From Micractinium sp. NFX-FRZ (lineage: Eukaryota; Chlorophyta; Trebouxiophyceae; Chlorellales; Chlorellaceae), in contig JAPTJF010000051.1 of the NCBI GenBank assembly GCA_029339195.1, forward strand, positions 157,018 to 221,017: a DNA stretch of 64,000 nt, written 5' to 3'. This document shows, in pieces, positions 23,157 to 34,127 of this stretch. How positions within the stretch are numbered: position 1 is the stretch's first letter; every line of letters starts with the position of its first letter. The notes beneath the pieces were generated by a model. That model was not told the origin of the DNA. It searched no databases and saw only the letters and a program-made list of their open reading frames with translations. The translations under genes were made by a program, and so were the position numbers.

Positions 23157-24570
23157 ATGAGCGCCCTCACGAGCACCTTCGCCCCCTCGCGGGTGTTCGG
23201 CAGCAGCAGCAGCATGCGCGGCGCGGCGCTGCAGTGCAGCACCGCCAAGGTCATGGCGCCAGTTGCCCGCAGCAGCCTGGTTGTGGAGGGTGAGCGGGGC
23301 GGGAGGCTGCTCGCTTGCAGCCGGCGGAACGGCCTGGCGCCAAGCGCATTGCCGCCATGGGCAGCTGGGCTGTGGTTGTGGCTGGCCATGCGTGGCGGGC
23401 GAGCGGGGCAGCCGCTTCTGTGGTGCGGCGGCCGGCGGCTGGGCGGGCGGCAGGCCCTGGCAGCCTACGCTGGCAGCACTTGCTGTGCAGGCGATGCACA
23501 CGCAGCAGCTTGCCCAGTCCATCGTGGCGCATGTGGCCTCCTGCCTCAGCTTGTGATGCTGCATGCCCTGTGCTCTCGCTGATTGCCGCTGTCGCCCCGC
23601 CCCGCGCTGCTGCCTCCTTGTCCTCCGCCCGCCTGCAGCCAGCCGCGTGTGCGACCTGACTGGCGCGCGCGCCAACAACGGTTACAACGTCACCTTCTCC
23701 CACAAGCGCAACAAGAAGCTGCAGCAGGTCAACCTGCAGTACAAGAAGGTGTACTGGCCGGAGGGGCAGCGGTGAGTGCCTTGCTGCACCTGGTTTCTCT
23801 GGGCATTGATGGTGTGTGCGGGGCTGCGGCTGCGGCAATGGGGCTTCATGCATGGTGCGGCGAGCAGGCAACGGTTTGTGCATAGGTGTGTGGCGAACTG
23901 GTTTTGGCAAGACTGGCAGCTGCTCAGGCTGCATCACATCGGCGCCTGTGCACGCTCGGATGCTGCCCCAGTGCCTGCGTGCCGTCCCGCTTCTGACCCC
24001 GTCATGCATTGCCATCCTTTCCTCCCACTTGTTGTCACCTCCCCAGGTGGGTGAAGCTGCGGATCTCCACCCGGGCGATGAAGACGATTGAGAAGCGGGG
24101 GCTGCAGGTAACGGGGGCCGGGGGCAGAGGGAAGCAGGGGACGTAGCGGCCAAGAGGCGTACTGCTGGGGCGCAGCTGCATAGGGTCACGTCAGCAGCGG
24201 TGGCCCAAGCCTTCTTGCTTGCACCCCTTGCAACTGCGGTCTCTGAACATGGCCACCCACTTATGATCTCTGGACCCTTTGACAGGCACCCGTCATGCCC
24301 ACGTGTGTATTCCAACCCCTGCTTTTCAACCATCCCCTCTTCCCGCAGGGCATGGCCGAGGAGGCCGGCATCGACCTGTGGAAGCTTCCCTTTGAGGACG
24401 CCCGCCCGCAGCGCAAGGAGTGGCTGGCCGCCAACCCCGCCAACCCGCCCATGGCCAAGAACAAGCGTGCCATGAAGAACGCTGACAAGCTGGCGGCCTC
24501 CACTAAGACCCCCCTGGTGGCACGCTACGTGCACGGCAAGATCGCGTACGTGCGCTCCGAGGCGCAGTGA
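23157..24570 (+). CDS. RPL28: 50S ribosomal protein bL28, chloroplast
   Basis: Four exons 23157-23289, 23639-23771, 24047-24107, 24349-24570, phases 1, 2 and 0, give 182 aa. It is a structural protein of the organellar large ribosomal subunit. Residues 1-44 form a Ser/Ala/Arg-rich, acid-poor transit peptide beginning [20 protein letters not shown]. The mature part has the bL28 signatures [28 protein letters not shown] and [20 protein letters not shown]. The C-terminal extension ([15 protein letters not shown] onward, rich in Lys/Ala) is longer than in bacteria, as is common for algal plastid forms. The start was chosen because only this ATG exon gives a transit peptide and the phase needed by exon 2. 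Plastid rather than mitochondrial location is inferred from the leader type and from sequence similarity to plastid homologues. Confidence 0.9.
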
Positions 24571-25193
24571 GAGGCGGCAGCAGTGGCGCGTGCCTGGCGC
24601 CAGCTGGCGGCACCCTTAGTGCAGCGCATGCGAGAACGCGCGTGAGCGTGCGCTCGCTGTGGTGCATGCCAAGGCGCTGGCGCACACCCTGTTCCTCCCC
24701 ACGTTTCCCTTGCTCTTTCCGCTCCCGCTTCTGCCCCCTCTCTCCTGCACCTCACCTTCCTACCAAACCCCAGCCCCTGCGCGACGCATCCTTTTTAGGC
24801 TCTCGGTTCAGCGTGACATTCACGCAGCGCGCCGCCGCAGCGGGCCGCACCAGCCGGTGTAACGCTCACTCAGAACTGGACCGCTGGGGCATGCACTGTG
24901 GGCAGGCTGGGCAAGGAAGTGCGGTGTGGTTCAACAAGGCGCAAGTGATGCCTCGGACATCGCATTGCATTGGTTCAAAGCGGGGGCGACGTGCTGTACT
25001 GGTTTGGCGGTCTGCTCAGCGCGCCACAGCATAGCTCCATCCATCTGTCCGGCTTCTCGCCTTCATTCGTGTTCAAAGTCACATACCAGCGCTGCATTCG
25101 TGAACCAGGAGCACAGCGACCACCCCTCGCTGCCCAAGAGCGGCAGGCCCCTCGCCTTCTGCAGCGGCCCGCCCAGCAGGGCGGCAGTGCATC
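24571..25193. promoter_or_regulatory. bL28 3' UTR and promoter of the RRM/RS gene
   Basis: TGTAA at 24858-24862 is the likely poly(A) signal of the bL28 transcript, 288 bases past its stop. The remaining 330 bases should hold the promoter and 5' UTR of the next plus-strand gene; no further motif was recognised. Confidence 0.55.
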
Positions 25194-28100
25194 ATGGGGG
25201 ACCGCTACGTTACCATAACGCGCCCCAACGATGGCGACTTCAACGGCTCGCCCCGTAAGTGCTGCCTGCTTGTCGCGCTGTTGCCCTCTCGGTGATGGCC
25301 GCTGCGGGGCCTAGGTGCCGAAGAAGTGCGTGATGGGGCTCAATGAGCGCGGGGAAGCAGCGGAAGAGCAATGGACGGCGGCAGCTGGGGCCGCCCTCCC
25401 TCCGCCACCGCCTGCTGCCTCGCCTTCCGCTCACCAACCCCTGTGTCGCCTTTTCCCCTTCCTGTGTTCAGGCGGCTACCGTCCGGGGCCCCCCGAGCCC
25501 TCCAGAACCGTCTACGTGGGCCAGCTGCGCTATGGTGACAACCTGCCTGCCTGCCGCACGCTGCCCGGCCCCGCTGCTCCGCCTGCTGCGGGTGCACGCG
25601 CCCTGCGGGCTCTGGCCACCGCCACGAGCCGCTGCCAGCCAGTGGGGGCCTCAAACATGCCCCTTCTCTTGATGCAGACACTGACGAGAAGACGGTGCGG
25701 CGCTGGTTCGAGGCCTATGGCCCTGTTCAGTCTGTGAAGGTGAGAGACGCCCTTGCTAGCCAACTGCAACAATGGAGACCCGTCTCGATCATTTCAAAAC
25801 TCCGTAACACTGGCTGCATGAGCAGCACTAGGGGCTGAAGGGTGTGGGCCAGCGTGCGAGCGCCTCCATGCTCATAGTTGCTGCTGCAGCCTTGCTGCTT
25901 GCTTGATCGCCCCTCCGTGGTGACCTTGCTCTGCCTGTGCACGCTGCACCTACCTCGTGCCTTCTGCGCCCCACCCCTGCACACCAACCGCCCCACACTC
26001 ATCGCTCACCAGCCTGCCTTCACCCGCTGCGTGCCTCCCATCCAGTCTTCTGTGCACCCACCAGCCCCTGCCGCTAGTCATCCTTTTCTTCACTCCATCC
26101 CTCATGTGCCACCCGGAGGCGGGGCGAGACACCCAGCCCCCCCACCCAAACCTCCTCCTCCCTTCTATGCCCCCTCCTCATCTACGAACCGGAGACGGGC
26201 TGGTCATCCTCACTCTGACCCACACTTTGCTTTGCACCCACCAACCTGCCCCCTTACTTCCTTCCTCCCCTCCCACCCCCCTGCAGCTCATCTACGACAA
26301 GGAGACGGGGCGGTCCAAGGGCTTTGGGTTTGTGACTTTTGACGACGACCGCGACGCGCGGGACGCGCTGAACGACGCGGGCGGGCGCGACCTGGATGGC
26401 GCCGCCATCAAGGTCAACATTGCGCACGGGCCGGCCGCGATGGCCGGTGGATTCGGGGGCGGGCGCGGGCGTGGCAGGTGGGCGGGCAGGGGGAAGGGTG
26501 TGCCGGGGGTCCCAGCATTGGGGGGACGGGGGAGGCTGGGGGGCTGGGGTGTCAGGGCGGCGGGCGCGTGCACAGTCAGTCGGATGGGGCAAAGGCTGTG
26601 CCGGGCATTGAAGCCAGCACAGCATGTGTTGTTGGCCGTCTGCTCCCCCCTGCGATTGCTCCGGGTGGAGGGGGACGGGGGCGAGGGCCTCCCCGGCCCG
26701 CTGGCACTCACCGCCCACCCTCCCTGCAGGCCCAGCAGCTCCCTGGCTTTATACTGTTCTACTTCAGTCTCGCACGCTTCTTACGACTATATGCACTGCC
26801 GCCACAAATTGACTGGGCGAGGGTTCTGCTGCCACCATGCACCTGCCACTCCCCGCATTCCGACACGGGTGCTCGGCTTGCGCTGCCACCGAGCAGCGCT
26901 GAGCAGTCTTGGGCACACCCCTGCTCTCTGCGTCAGCAGCCCAACTCCTTGGCGATTGGCATTCACAAAACATGCGGATTGATTCGGGCTCAGCATGCCT
27001 GCTCAACTGTGGAGGCGCACCTTTCTTGGAAGCCTCTGCACCCTGGGTCAGCGCAGCATGCCTGCTCCAGTGACAGTGTGGCTTGGCAGCAGTGAGGGCT
27101 GCTTTCAGAATTATGAATGAGAGGGCGCGACACATACAGTTACCATTTCGGGCACGTCACATCCCCTGTGTCCTTGGCAGACGGCAGTGCGGTTCTCTTC
27201 TGGGGCACTAGCCGCGGTTCTCTCAGTGTTATGTGTCACATCTGGCTCCACATGTCTGCGATTCTATCTACAAGCTCTGCCACCTGACTCTTCCTTCATT
27301 CCACGGCGCCCCCAAGGCAATAGCACCTCCGCCTCCACTCCCCGCCCGCCCCTCCTCCGCTCCTCAAGGCATCCCGCACATCTCCCCCTACTGGGATCGG
27401 TTGCACGCGTGTGCAGGATGGGCGGCGGCGGCGGCGGCAACTTTTACGGCGGGCGTGGCGCACCGTACCGCCCGCCGTACGGGCGCGGGTTTGACCGGCG
27501 CACCAGCGGCGGGCCAGCCGGCGGGGGTGGCGAAGACCGCTACTCGCCTGGGCGCTACTCGCCCCGTGGCCGCTCCCGCAGCAGGAGTCCCGGCAGGTAC
27601 GTGGCGTGGGGCAGTATGAGGCTACAGTGCCAGCTCGCGCCTCCCCTTGTGCGCAGTGCCGTGCCTACTGTGCATGCCTGCCCTGCTTGGCGCTCAGCCA
27701 CCACTCTGCCTGCCTGCCCTGCCAGCAGGAAGCACAGGACGGCCTGCTTTCTTCTGCTGTGCTCTCAACGAGCCGTTCTGCCTGCTTTGTCTCTCACTTT
27801 TTCTCATCCTCCAGGAAGCACGAGCGTGACGAGCGGTACGACGACGCCGAGGAGCACCCCAAGCGGCGCCGCCAGTCCTCCCCATCCAAGTGCGCTGCCA
27901 GCAATGCATGCTTGGCAAGCGTGTGTGTGTGTGTTTGTGTGCACGTGCTTGTGGCACAAGCGGGCAGCACTGCCTGCTGGCATTGCTCAGCCATATCTGG
28001 GTGCGCCTCGTTTTCCTTGGTTGCCCTGCTGTGCGGCCAGAGCTCTCTCAGCCCAGCCTCGCCACCTCACACGGCCTTCTCACCCACTGTTTCTGGCTGC

Positions 28101-29805
28101 TCTTGCCCTTCCCTGCAGGTCGCGCAGCCCAGACAGCCGCAGCCAGAGCCGCAGCCCGCAGCGCAGCCTGAGCCGCAGCCCCGGGGCACGCAGCGCCAGC
28201 CGCAGCCGCAGCGGCACGCGCAGCCCCAGCCGGCAGCGCTACTCGGCCTCACCGCCGCCGGTCTCAGACAGGCCGCAAGAGGAGTCTGGCGCGGCTGTTG
28301 CGCACGCCCCGGCGCCCGTCGCCCCGACACCCTCCGACCAGCCCAACTCCTCGCTGCCCTCGGCCCCGGCGGCCGCAGCTGCAGTGGCGGAGCACACACC
28401 GCCCGTCAGCGCGCACCCGGTGCGGCTGGCCCCGCCGGCGGCGGCAGCGGCGGCAGGCGGCGGCGGCGGCGGCGCCTCTGGTGGCAAGCCTCCTCCCTCG
28501 CTGGAAGCCGTGAAGAAGGAGCTGCTGCGGCTGAGGAGGCAGGAGCAGGAGCTGGGCGGGCGCGTGCGCACCCTGCAAGGTGGGCTGGGGGCTGGGAGCT
28601 GGGGCTGGGGTGGGCTTCATGGTTTCAGGGTGGCAGGATTGGCTGGTGCCTGTGTGCATGTGGCCACTGTGCTGGTAGCAGTGCAGTGGGCTGGCCTCAA
28701 CTGGCACGCTTTTGGCTCACACCCTGATCACCCGCCCTTGTGTGTGCAGATGAGCTGTCCAAGAAGGAGCGCCAGCTGGCGCAGCGTGACCACGACTTGG
28801 CTGAGGCGCAGGCACAGCTGCGGGCGGTGCAGCCTCAGCTGGAGACTTACAAGCAGTGGGTGGCAGGTGAGCAATGGTAGGGGCGTCATTCTTGCAGCGC
28901 AGTTTTGCTGGCGGCCGGCGGGTGCTGTCAGCACAGCGGAGTGACACCGAGTGACAGCGGGCAGGCCATGGCCTGCTCGCCTGCTTGCCCAACCCCACTA
29001 TCCTGACTGTTCTCTCCCCCCCGCCTGCTCCCGCTCCCCTTGCAGACCTGCTGGAGGGCGCCACCAAGCTGGCCAGCAGCCGCAGCGCTGCCGCCGCCGC
29101 CAAGGCGGACGCGCGGCGGCATGAGGAGTCCCTGGCCGCACTGCAGCGCAACATAGTGGGCGAGGCGGAGCGGTCTGGGCTGGAGCTGCCAGGTGGCATG
29201 CTGCATTACGTGGAGGATGAGGATGCGGCCTGGGAGCAGCTGGCGGCCACGATTCAGGAGAGCGAGCGGGTGGCGGCTGCCGAGGCGGCGGCAGGTGGCA
29301 GCGCCGGGCGCGGGCGGAATGGTACAGCGGCGGGGCAGAGGCAGCAGCAGCATGAGGAGGAGCAGCAGCAGTCCCCCGAGATGCAGCTGCAGGCGGCGAT
29401 GCAGGAGGCGGCAATGGAAGGTGGGTGCGGGCTGCGTGCAGGAAAGCGCGTGGGGGACTTCACTTGCTTGGCTCTCCTGCTCACATGCCTGCACATTCGC
29501 CGCAATGCCCCGCATGCCAGGCCTCGTCACTCCCTGCCTGCAGCCTGCCTGAGCGCGCGCCGCCTGCCTGCCTGCTGTCCTCCCCTGCTGCTGATCTTCA
29601 GGCATTGACGACGCGTGATACACCCCACTTCTCCGCCACCGCTGCACCACCCTGCCCACGCCCGCCTCCCACGCCTGCTCCCCTCCTCCCCACCAGAGGA
29701 CAAGCCTCTGGCTGTGGGAGCCGCCAAGGGCTGGGCCCCGGCTGCAGCCCCGGCAGCGGCTCGCCCCGCTTTGAGGGTGTCAGGTTCAAGGTGCCCCCGC
29801 CGTGA
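25194..29805 (+). CDS. RRM protein with Arg/Ser-rich and coiled-coil regions (SR-like RNA-binding protein)
   Basis: Ten exons: 25194-25254, 25472-25534, 25678-25739, 26287-26477, 27417-27596, 27815-27889, 28119-28579, 28750-28866, 29046-29420, 29699-29805; 563 aa. One RRM spans about 30-107, with RNP2 VYVGQL (34-39) and RNP1 KGFGFVTF (73-80). It is followed by Gly/Arg repeats (FGGGRGRGR, GGGGGGNFYGG), an RS domain (about 165-265), an Ala/Pro-rich spacer, and a coiled coil (EAVKKELLRLRRQEQELGG to about 470). RRM plus RS suggests a nuclear splicing or mRNA-export factor that binds RNA through the RRM; the long coiled coil is not typical of canonical SR proteins. The last acceptor is ambiguous: CAG (29694-29696) or the overlapping AG at 29697-29698. 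The second gives a short end (RFEGVRFKVPPP) upstream of TGTAA and was preferred; the first reads on to 29992 through the poly(A) signal. Confidence 0.82.
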
Positions 29806-30353
29806 GCCGGGGAGGCCAGCAGCGGCCTGTTCACCTGGCGGCAGCGGCAGCAGCAACGTTGCATTCTCACACTCTTTTGACTCCCTGTGCGTGGTTTACA
29901 AGATGTTAGAAGGTCGCAAACCAACTCCCCAAAATCGCATGCCTGTCCCAAAGGAGCTGCATGCTTGTAAACGAAAGCAGTTTCAAATGTAGCACAAGAA
30001 CAGCGAAGAGAAAGACAATAGATAGGAGAGTGGCAGGCGCAGGCTTACAGTGCGCAGTTTGGGCACATATTGAGTGGGAGAGAAACGAACAGGCACCTTT
30101 AAGGTCTTGGGGTGCTGCGTGATCACGAGGCAAAATCATGTCTTGGGGTGAGGCATGTCTGTATTTGAGGAGGAACTTTGTTAAAAATCCCAGAGGTACA
30201 AACGAAAGAGCATTGGAAGGAAGGAGAGGGGGGCCAGGCATTAGCCACGCGCAGCGCTTGCAGCAGCGTTTTGTTGCCTGCCGCTGGAGGTACGCCCCTC
30301 GTGCCAGGCGGCGCGCAGGAGCGGGTTGGGCACCACCATGGTGCCAGGCAGCA
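29806..30353. promoter_or_regulatory. Convergent 3' flanks with poly(A) signals on both strands
   Basis: TGTAA at 29966-29970 serves the plus-strand RRM gene. TTACA at 30045-30049 is the minus-strand counterpart for the 533-aa protein gene, 305 bases past its stop. If both are used, the transcript ends stay about 75 bases apart. No gene is seen between them. Confidence 0.65.
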
Positions 30354-33080
30354 TCACTCGGTGCCGAAGCAGGACAGGTGGGCCAGGGTGGCCAGCACCT
30401 CCTCTGCAGCGCGCTTGCCGCAGCCCACCGCCACGCGCACCCACTCGTGCAGCTCAGCAATGGGGTACTTCAGGCCGCGGGGGTCTGCAGGCAAGGTGAT
30501 TGAGGCAGGCGGGAAGTGGGAGAGCAGGCGGGCAGTGGGAGGGCGCCAGGGCAGCGCAGCGCAGGACAGGGCAGGGGCAAGGCTCGATGGCAGGCAGTGC
30601 CGAATCAGCGCTGCAGGGGGGGTTGTGCAGGAGGCTGGGGCCCGTCCAAAGGGCGCAGGGCCTCCGCCCGTCCGCCAGCCCACCTGCCCCAAGCGCACCT
30701 GCCACCCGCTCGCCGCCAGCTCCAAAGGTGTACGTCGCATGCTGCGCGGTCTCCGCACGGTTGGCCTCGTGCCACACGCAGGCCAGGAAGAGCGCCACCG
30801 TGGGAGGCGGCGCACACCGCAGGCTGACGGGCAGCGCCATCTGGCAGCCGCCCTGCACGAGGTGGTAGGCTCCGCTGCCGTCGGCGGCGGGCACGCCCCA
30901 CACACCCACGCTGAACACGCCCGCCTCCAGGGCGGCGGCGTGCAGCTGCGGGTCGCCCAGCAGGATGTCCTCGAAGCGGGCGGCCTGCAGAAGATGGGTG
31001 GGTTCTAGTCATGGGGATCAGCGGGATGGTTGGTGCAGGGTGCAAGCCAGGCAGCCTGCAGGGGCAAATGTGCGAGGTGGATGGCGTGGGTGGGGTGGAG
31101 GGAGGCAAAACCGGCCAGCGTTGGGGATGCTGCGCGCATGGTAACTGCCACCACAGGGAGTACAGGGGACACGAGGCCCGTCAGGGTAGGGTGTGAGCCA
31201 GCAGCCCTCGGCCCCAAGCCTTGCTGCCAGCTGGGGCACCTCCCAGGCCCCCACCCACCCCGGCAATCACGTGCTCTGGCATGACAGCGGTGCGGAACAT
31301 GAAGAGCTGCAGGAGGCAGGAGGGGAGGGAGGGATGGACAGAACGTGAGCTGGTTGTGGGGTGCTGCCAAGGAGGGCCAAGGCGCGGGAGACGGGCACGC
31401 ACGGGCGGGCAGACAGGCAAGGAGGCAGGCAAGCGCATGCAGGTCACATGGCACACGTGCATGCCAGGCGCACGCAAGCACATTACCAGGGCGTGCACAC
31501 ATGGCAGGCACAGCTTCTGCATACGGCGCACGCAGGCGCAACAGGCATGCAGTGTGGGCTAGCCTCACGTCCAGCAGCGGCTCGTTTGGGTCCAGGGGGA
31601 TGAAGGACCAGGGGCTGCCCGCCCTGATGGGGTGCCCAGCGCGGCACGCATTGTGCCACTGCAGCCCGCTAAGCCACTGCATGCGCCACATGGCGGCGGC
31701 GTGCTGGCGGTCGGGGAGGTGCGGCCCGGCGGGGGACGCATTCGTGTGGCAGCCCTGCAGCCAAGAAGGGGAGGCCAGATGCAGGGCAGGGTGGTCAAGG
31801 GCGTGCAGGGGAGCACAGCATTTCGGCTGGCTCCAGAAAGGCTCCAGAAAGGAAGGTAGAAGCGGGCACAGGCATGTTAACGCAAGGCAAGAGGCAGCAT
31901 GACTTGCAACGCGCCTACCTACCCCACCGCCCTCACCGTCTCGATGCGGCAGGAGCCCTGCTGGAGCAGCCATGCCGGCGCGGCGGGGGCGCTGGGCAGG
32001 GCAGCAGCCTCCTCCTCAGCCGGCACGCCCGCGTACACCGCTGCTGCTGCGCTGTCCCCCTCCTCGATCCACTCCTCTGCTGGCGCCTCCGCCTCCTCCT
32101 CACATTTTGCGCTGCCGCTCTCGCTGGCGGCGGCGGCGGTGCTGCTGCTGCTGCTGGTCGCTGCGCCGCCCGGGTGCACAGGCAGTGGGGCGGGCAGCCT
32201 GCTGCCCGCTGCCTCTCCTGCGCCACCGGCTTTAACCGCCACTGTGTGTGTACCGGCGCTGTGCACAGCTGCCTGTCGCTGCTCGGCACCTTCCTCCTGC
32301 TCTGCCACCTCCACTTGCGCCTCTGCCGTCGGCGCTGCTGTTGCCGGCCGGCGGGGACCCTGCTGAGTCTGCTGAATCGGCACGGTGCGCGCGCGCATCG
32401 CCAGCCGCTCCTGCGGCGGCTTGCGGCTCAGGCGGCGTCCCTCAGCAGCATCAGGCTGCACCACGAGCCGCAGAGAGGACACGCGGCGGCCCGCCGCTGA
32501 GCGGGTGACGCTGGTCACGCTGCAAGGGTGGGGGACCGGCAGGGGTGGACTGATGTTGCACAGAGCCTGGTTGGGCAGCACACAAGTACGGACGGTTGCA
32601 GTGGGCACGTCTGGGCAGCAGCCGGCAACGTTAAAAGCAGCACCCAAGTTTCCCGCCGGCACCCTAGGCCCGCCGGCAGCGCCGGTCAACGCAAGTCAAC
32701 GCGCCGACGTACCGGATAGTGGTGGCCAGGGCAGCGCCGTAGGCTGAAGCTTCTCCATCACTGGCTGCCAGCGGCAGCTCGCACACGCCTGGTGTTCCAT
32801 CCTCGTCCAGTCCTGGCAGCAGCGCCTCGGCGGCCGCAGGAAGCGGTGGCGACGGCGGGCTGTCGGCGGTAGCGCGGCGGTCAGCGGCGGTGTGGCGGCC
32901 GGCGGCGGCGGGAAGGCTGTCGGCGGGAGCTGCGGCGGCCGTCGTCTTGTGCAGCGGCGCGTCAGCATGCTTGCGGCTGGGCGCAGAGCTGCTGGCCCGG
33001 TTGCTGTTGCCCAGGGGCGCCAGGCCGGTGGCCGCTCGCTCCCCCGCGCCGCTGGGTGTCGCCTTTCTGCTCCGCGCCAT
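30354..33080 (-). CDS. Unrecognised 533-aa protein with disordered N-terminal half
   Basis: Six exons (minus): 32713-33080, 31937-32519, 31569-31754, 31259-31306, 30699-30984, 30354-30484. All junctions keep phase. Residues 1-310 are Ala/Ser/Glu/Gln-rich and probably disordered, starting MARSRKATPSGAGERAATGL with a strongly basic first 40 residues and an acidic patch before residue 300 (CEEEAEAPAEEWIEEGD). The C-terminal 220 residues look globular: MWRMQWLSGLQWHNACRAGH, GSPWSFIPLDPNEPLLDLF, FEDILLGDPQLHAAALEAG, an ALPVSLRCAPPPTVALFL segment, and an amphipathic C-terminal helix (EEVLATLAHLSCFGTE). I do not recognise the family. A cyclin-like or lyase fold was considered, but no diagnostic motif was found. 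The gene is real on splice structure and codon pattern; function is unknown. Confidence 0.7.
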
Positions 33081-34127
33081 CCTGACAGGCTTCGTTGGCG
33101 GTAGAGTTCGCTTGATTTCAATTCGGGAGTGAACAGGACGGGGATGTTTCTGAACCACGTCTGCCCGCCTGGCGCAGACCCCGACAGATGCAGGACGGCG
33201 GGCACTCAACAACAGGGAAGCATAGAACGAACCAAGAACTTACACTGTAAGCGGAGTGCCATCATGTGCACCAGGAGCACCACCGAACACACCGATAGGA
33301 CGGGCAAGTATAGCTCAGCCAGGACTCGCCCGAACAGGCGTCACTGCCGCTGTCCCGGACACCGCCAGTTTGAGTTTGACTGAAGCATTGGAAGAGAATT
33401 TGCACATTGGCTCTGCAGCTCTATCTACAAATCTGACGGCTCAACTATAAGCAAGTCAGAAGCGTGCCGGTAGTTTAAGCTCCTGCCCTGTGGTTGGGTG
33501 TATGCAGACGGTTTGAAAGCACCTGGCAGGAGCTGAGGGGACAGGCAGGGCAAATGGCTCGAGCGTACCGCCCCTCACAAGCCACTGTGTGGCGATGGGT
33601 AGTGTTGCGAGCAAGGTGGCCTCACCAGTTCCTGTTTCCAGCCGTGGCAGTAGCTCAGATATCCCCTATTTCAGTGCAGTAAGGGCGCTTCAGGCTGCAC
33701 GCAGTTTGGCAGCGCTGCGCAGCGCTGGTCGCGGCAGTCTTGGACCAGCAGCAGTCCTGCGCCGCCGGGTACAGCGCCGCGGCAGGTGCAGCGCCACGGC
33801 ACTGCCGCTGGCCCAAAGGTCTCCCTCAAGTTTCTGCACGCAAAACACTGGCTTGGAATGGCTGCCTTCATGCTGTTCCCGCCCCATGGGTGGAAGGGCG
33901 TCTCTGGTTTTAAACGGACGCTCCCAACAGAGACTCGGGCAATGCAATCACGAAGAAAGGAGAGGCGGCAGGCATGGGGGAGGACATACAACGTCAGGGT
34001 GGCTTCATAGCGGCACGGGGGACAGAAAGACAACACCAGTCATATTGTGGCGAGGTTGCTGGGCAAACAAGGCATGTGGCCGGCCTCAGACAGCAAGGTG
34101 GCACATTGAGTGTGCGCCCTTCACTGC
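33081..34127. other. Intergenic: promoter of the 533-aa gene and 3' flank of the HINT gene
   Basis: About 1 kb between two minus-strand genes. TTACA at 33240-33244 could be the HINT gene's poly(A) signal, which would make an 880-base 3' UTR; this is weak. A plus-strand open frame at 33589-34131 begins MAMGSVASKVASP and has a GTAAGG donor-like site at 33679, but nothing conserved follows it. No gene is called. Confidence 0.4.

Noticed and set aside
23158..23389. Minus-strand start [14 protein letters not shown]... as the ValRS N-terminus
   Set aside because: It is antisense to a much better transit peptide of bL28. The GST-like domain aligns with other ValRS proteins from the Met at 22942. 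Kept only as a possible extension.
30354..31754. Cyclin identity for the 533-aa protein
   Set aside because: Helical segments were suggestive, but no cyclin-box motif (MRxxL...W or conserved K/E pair) could be found.
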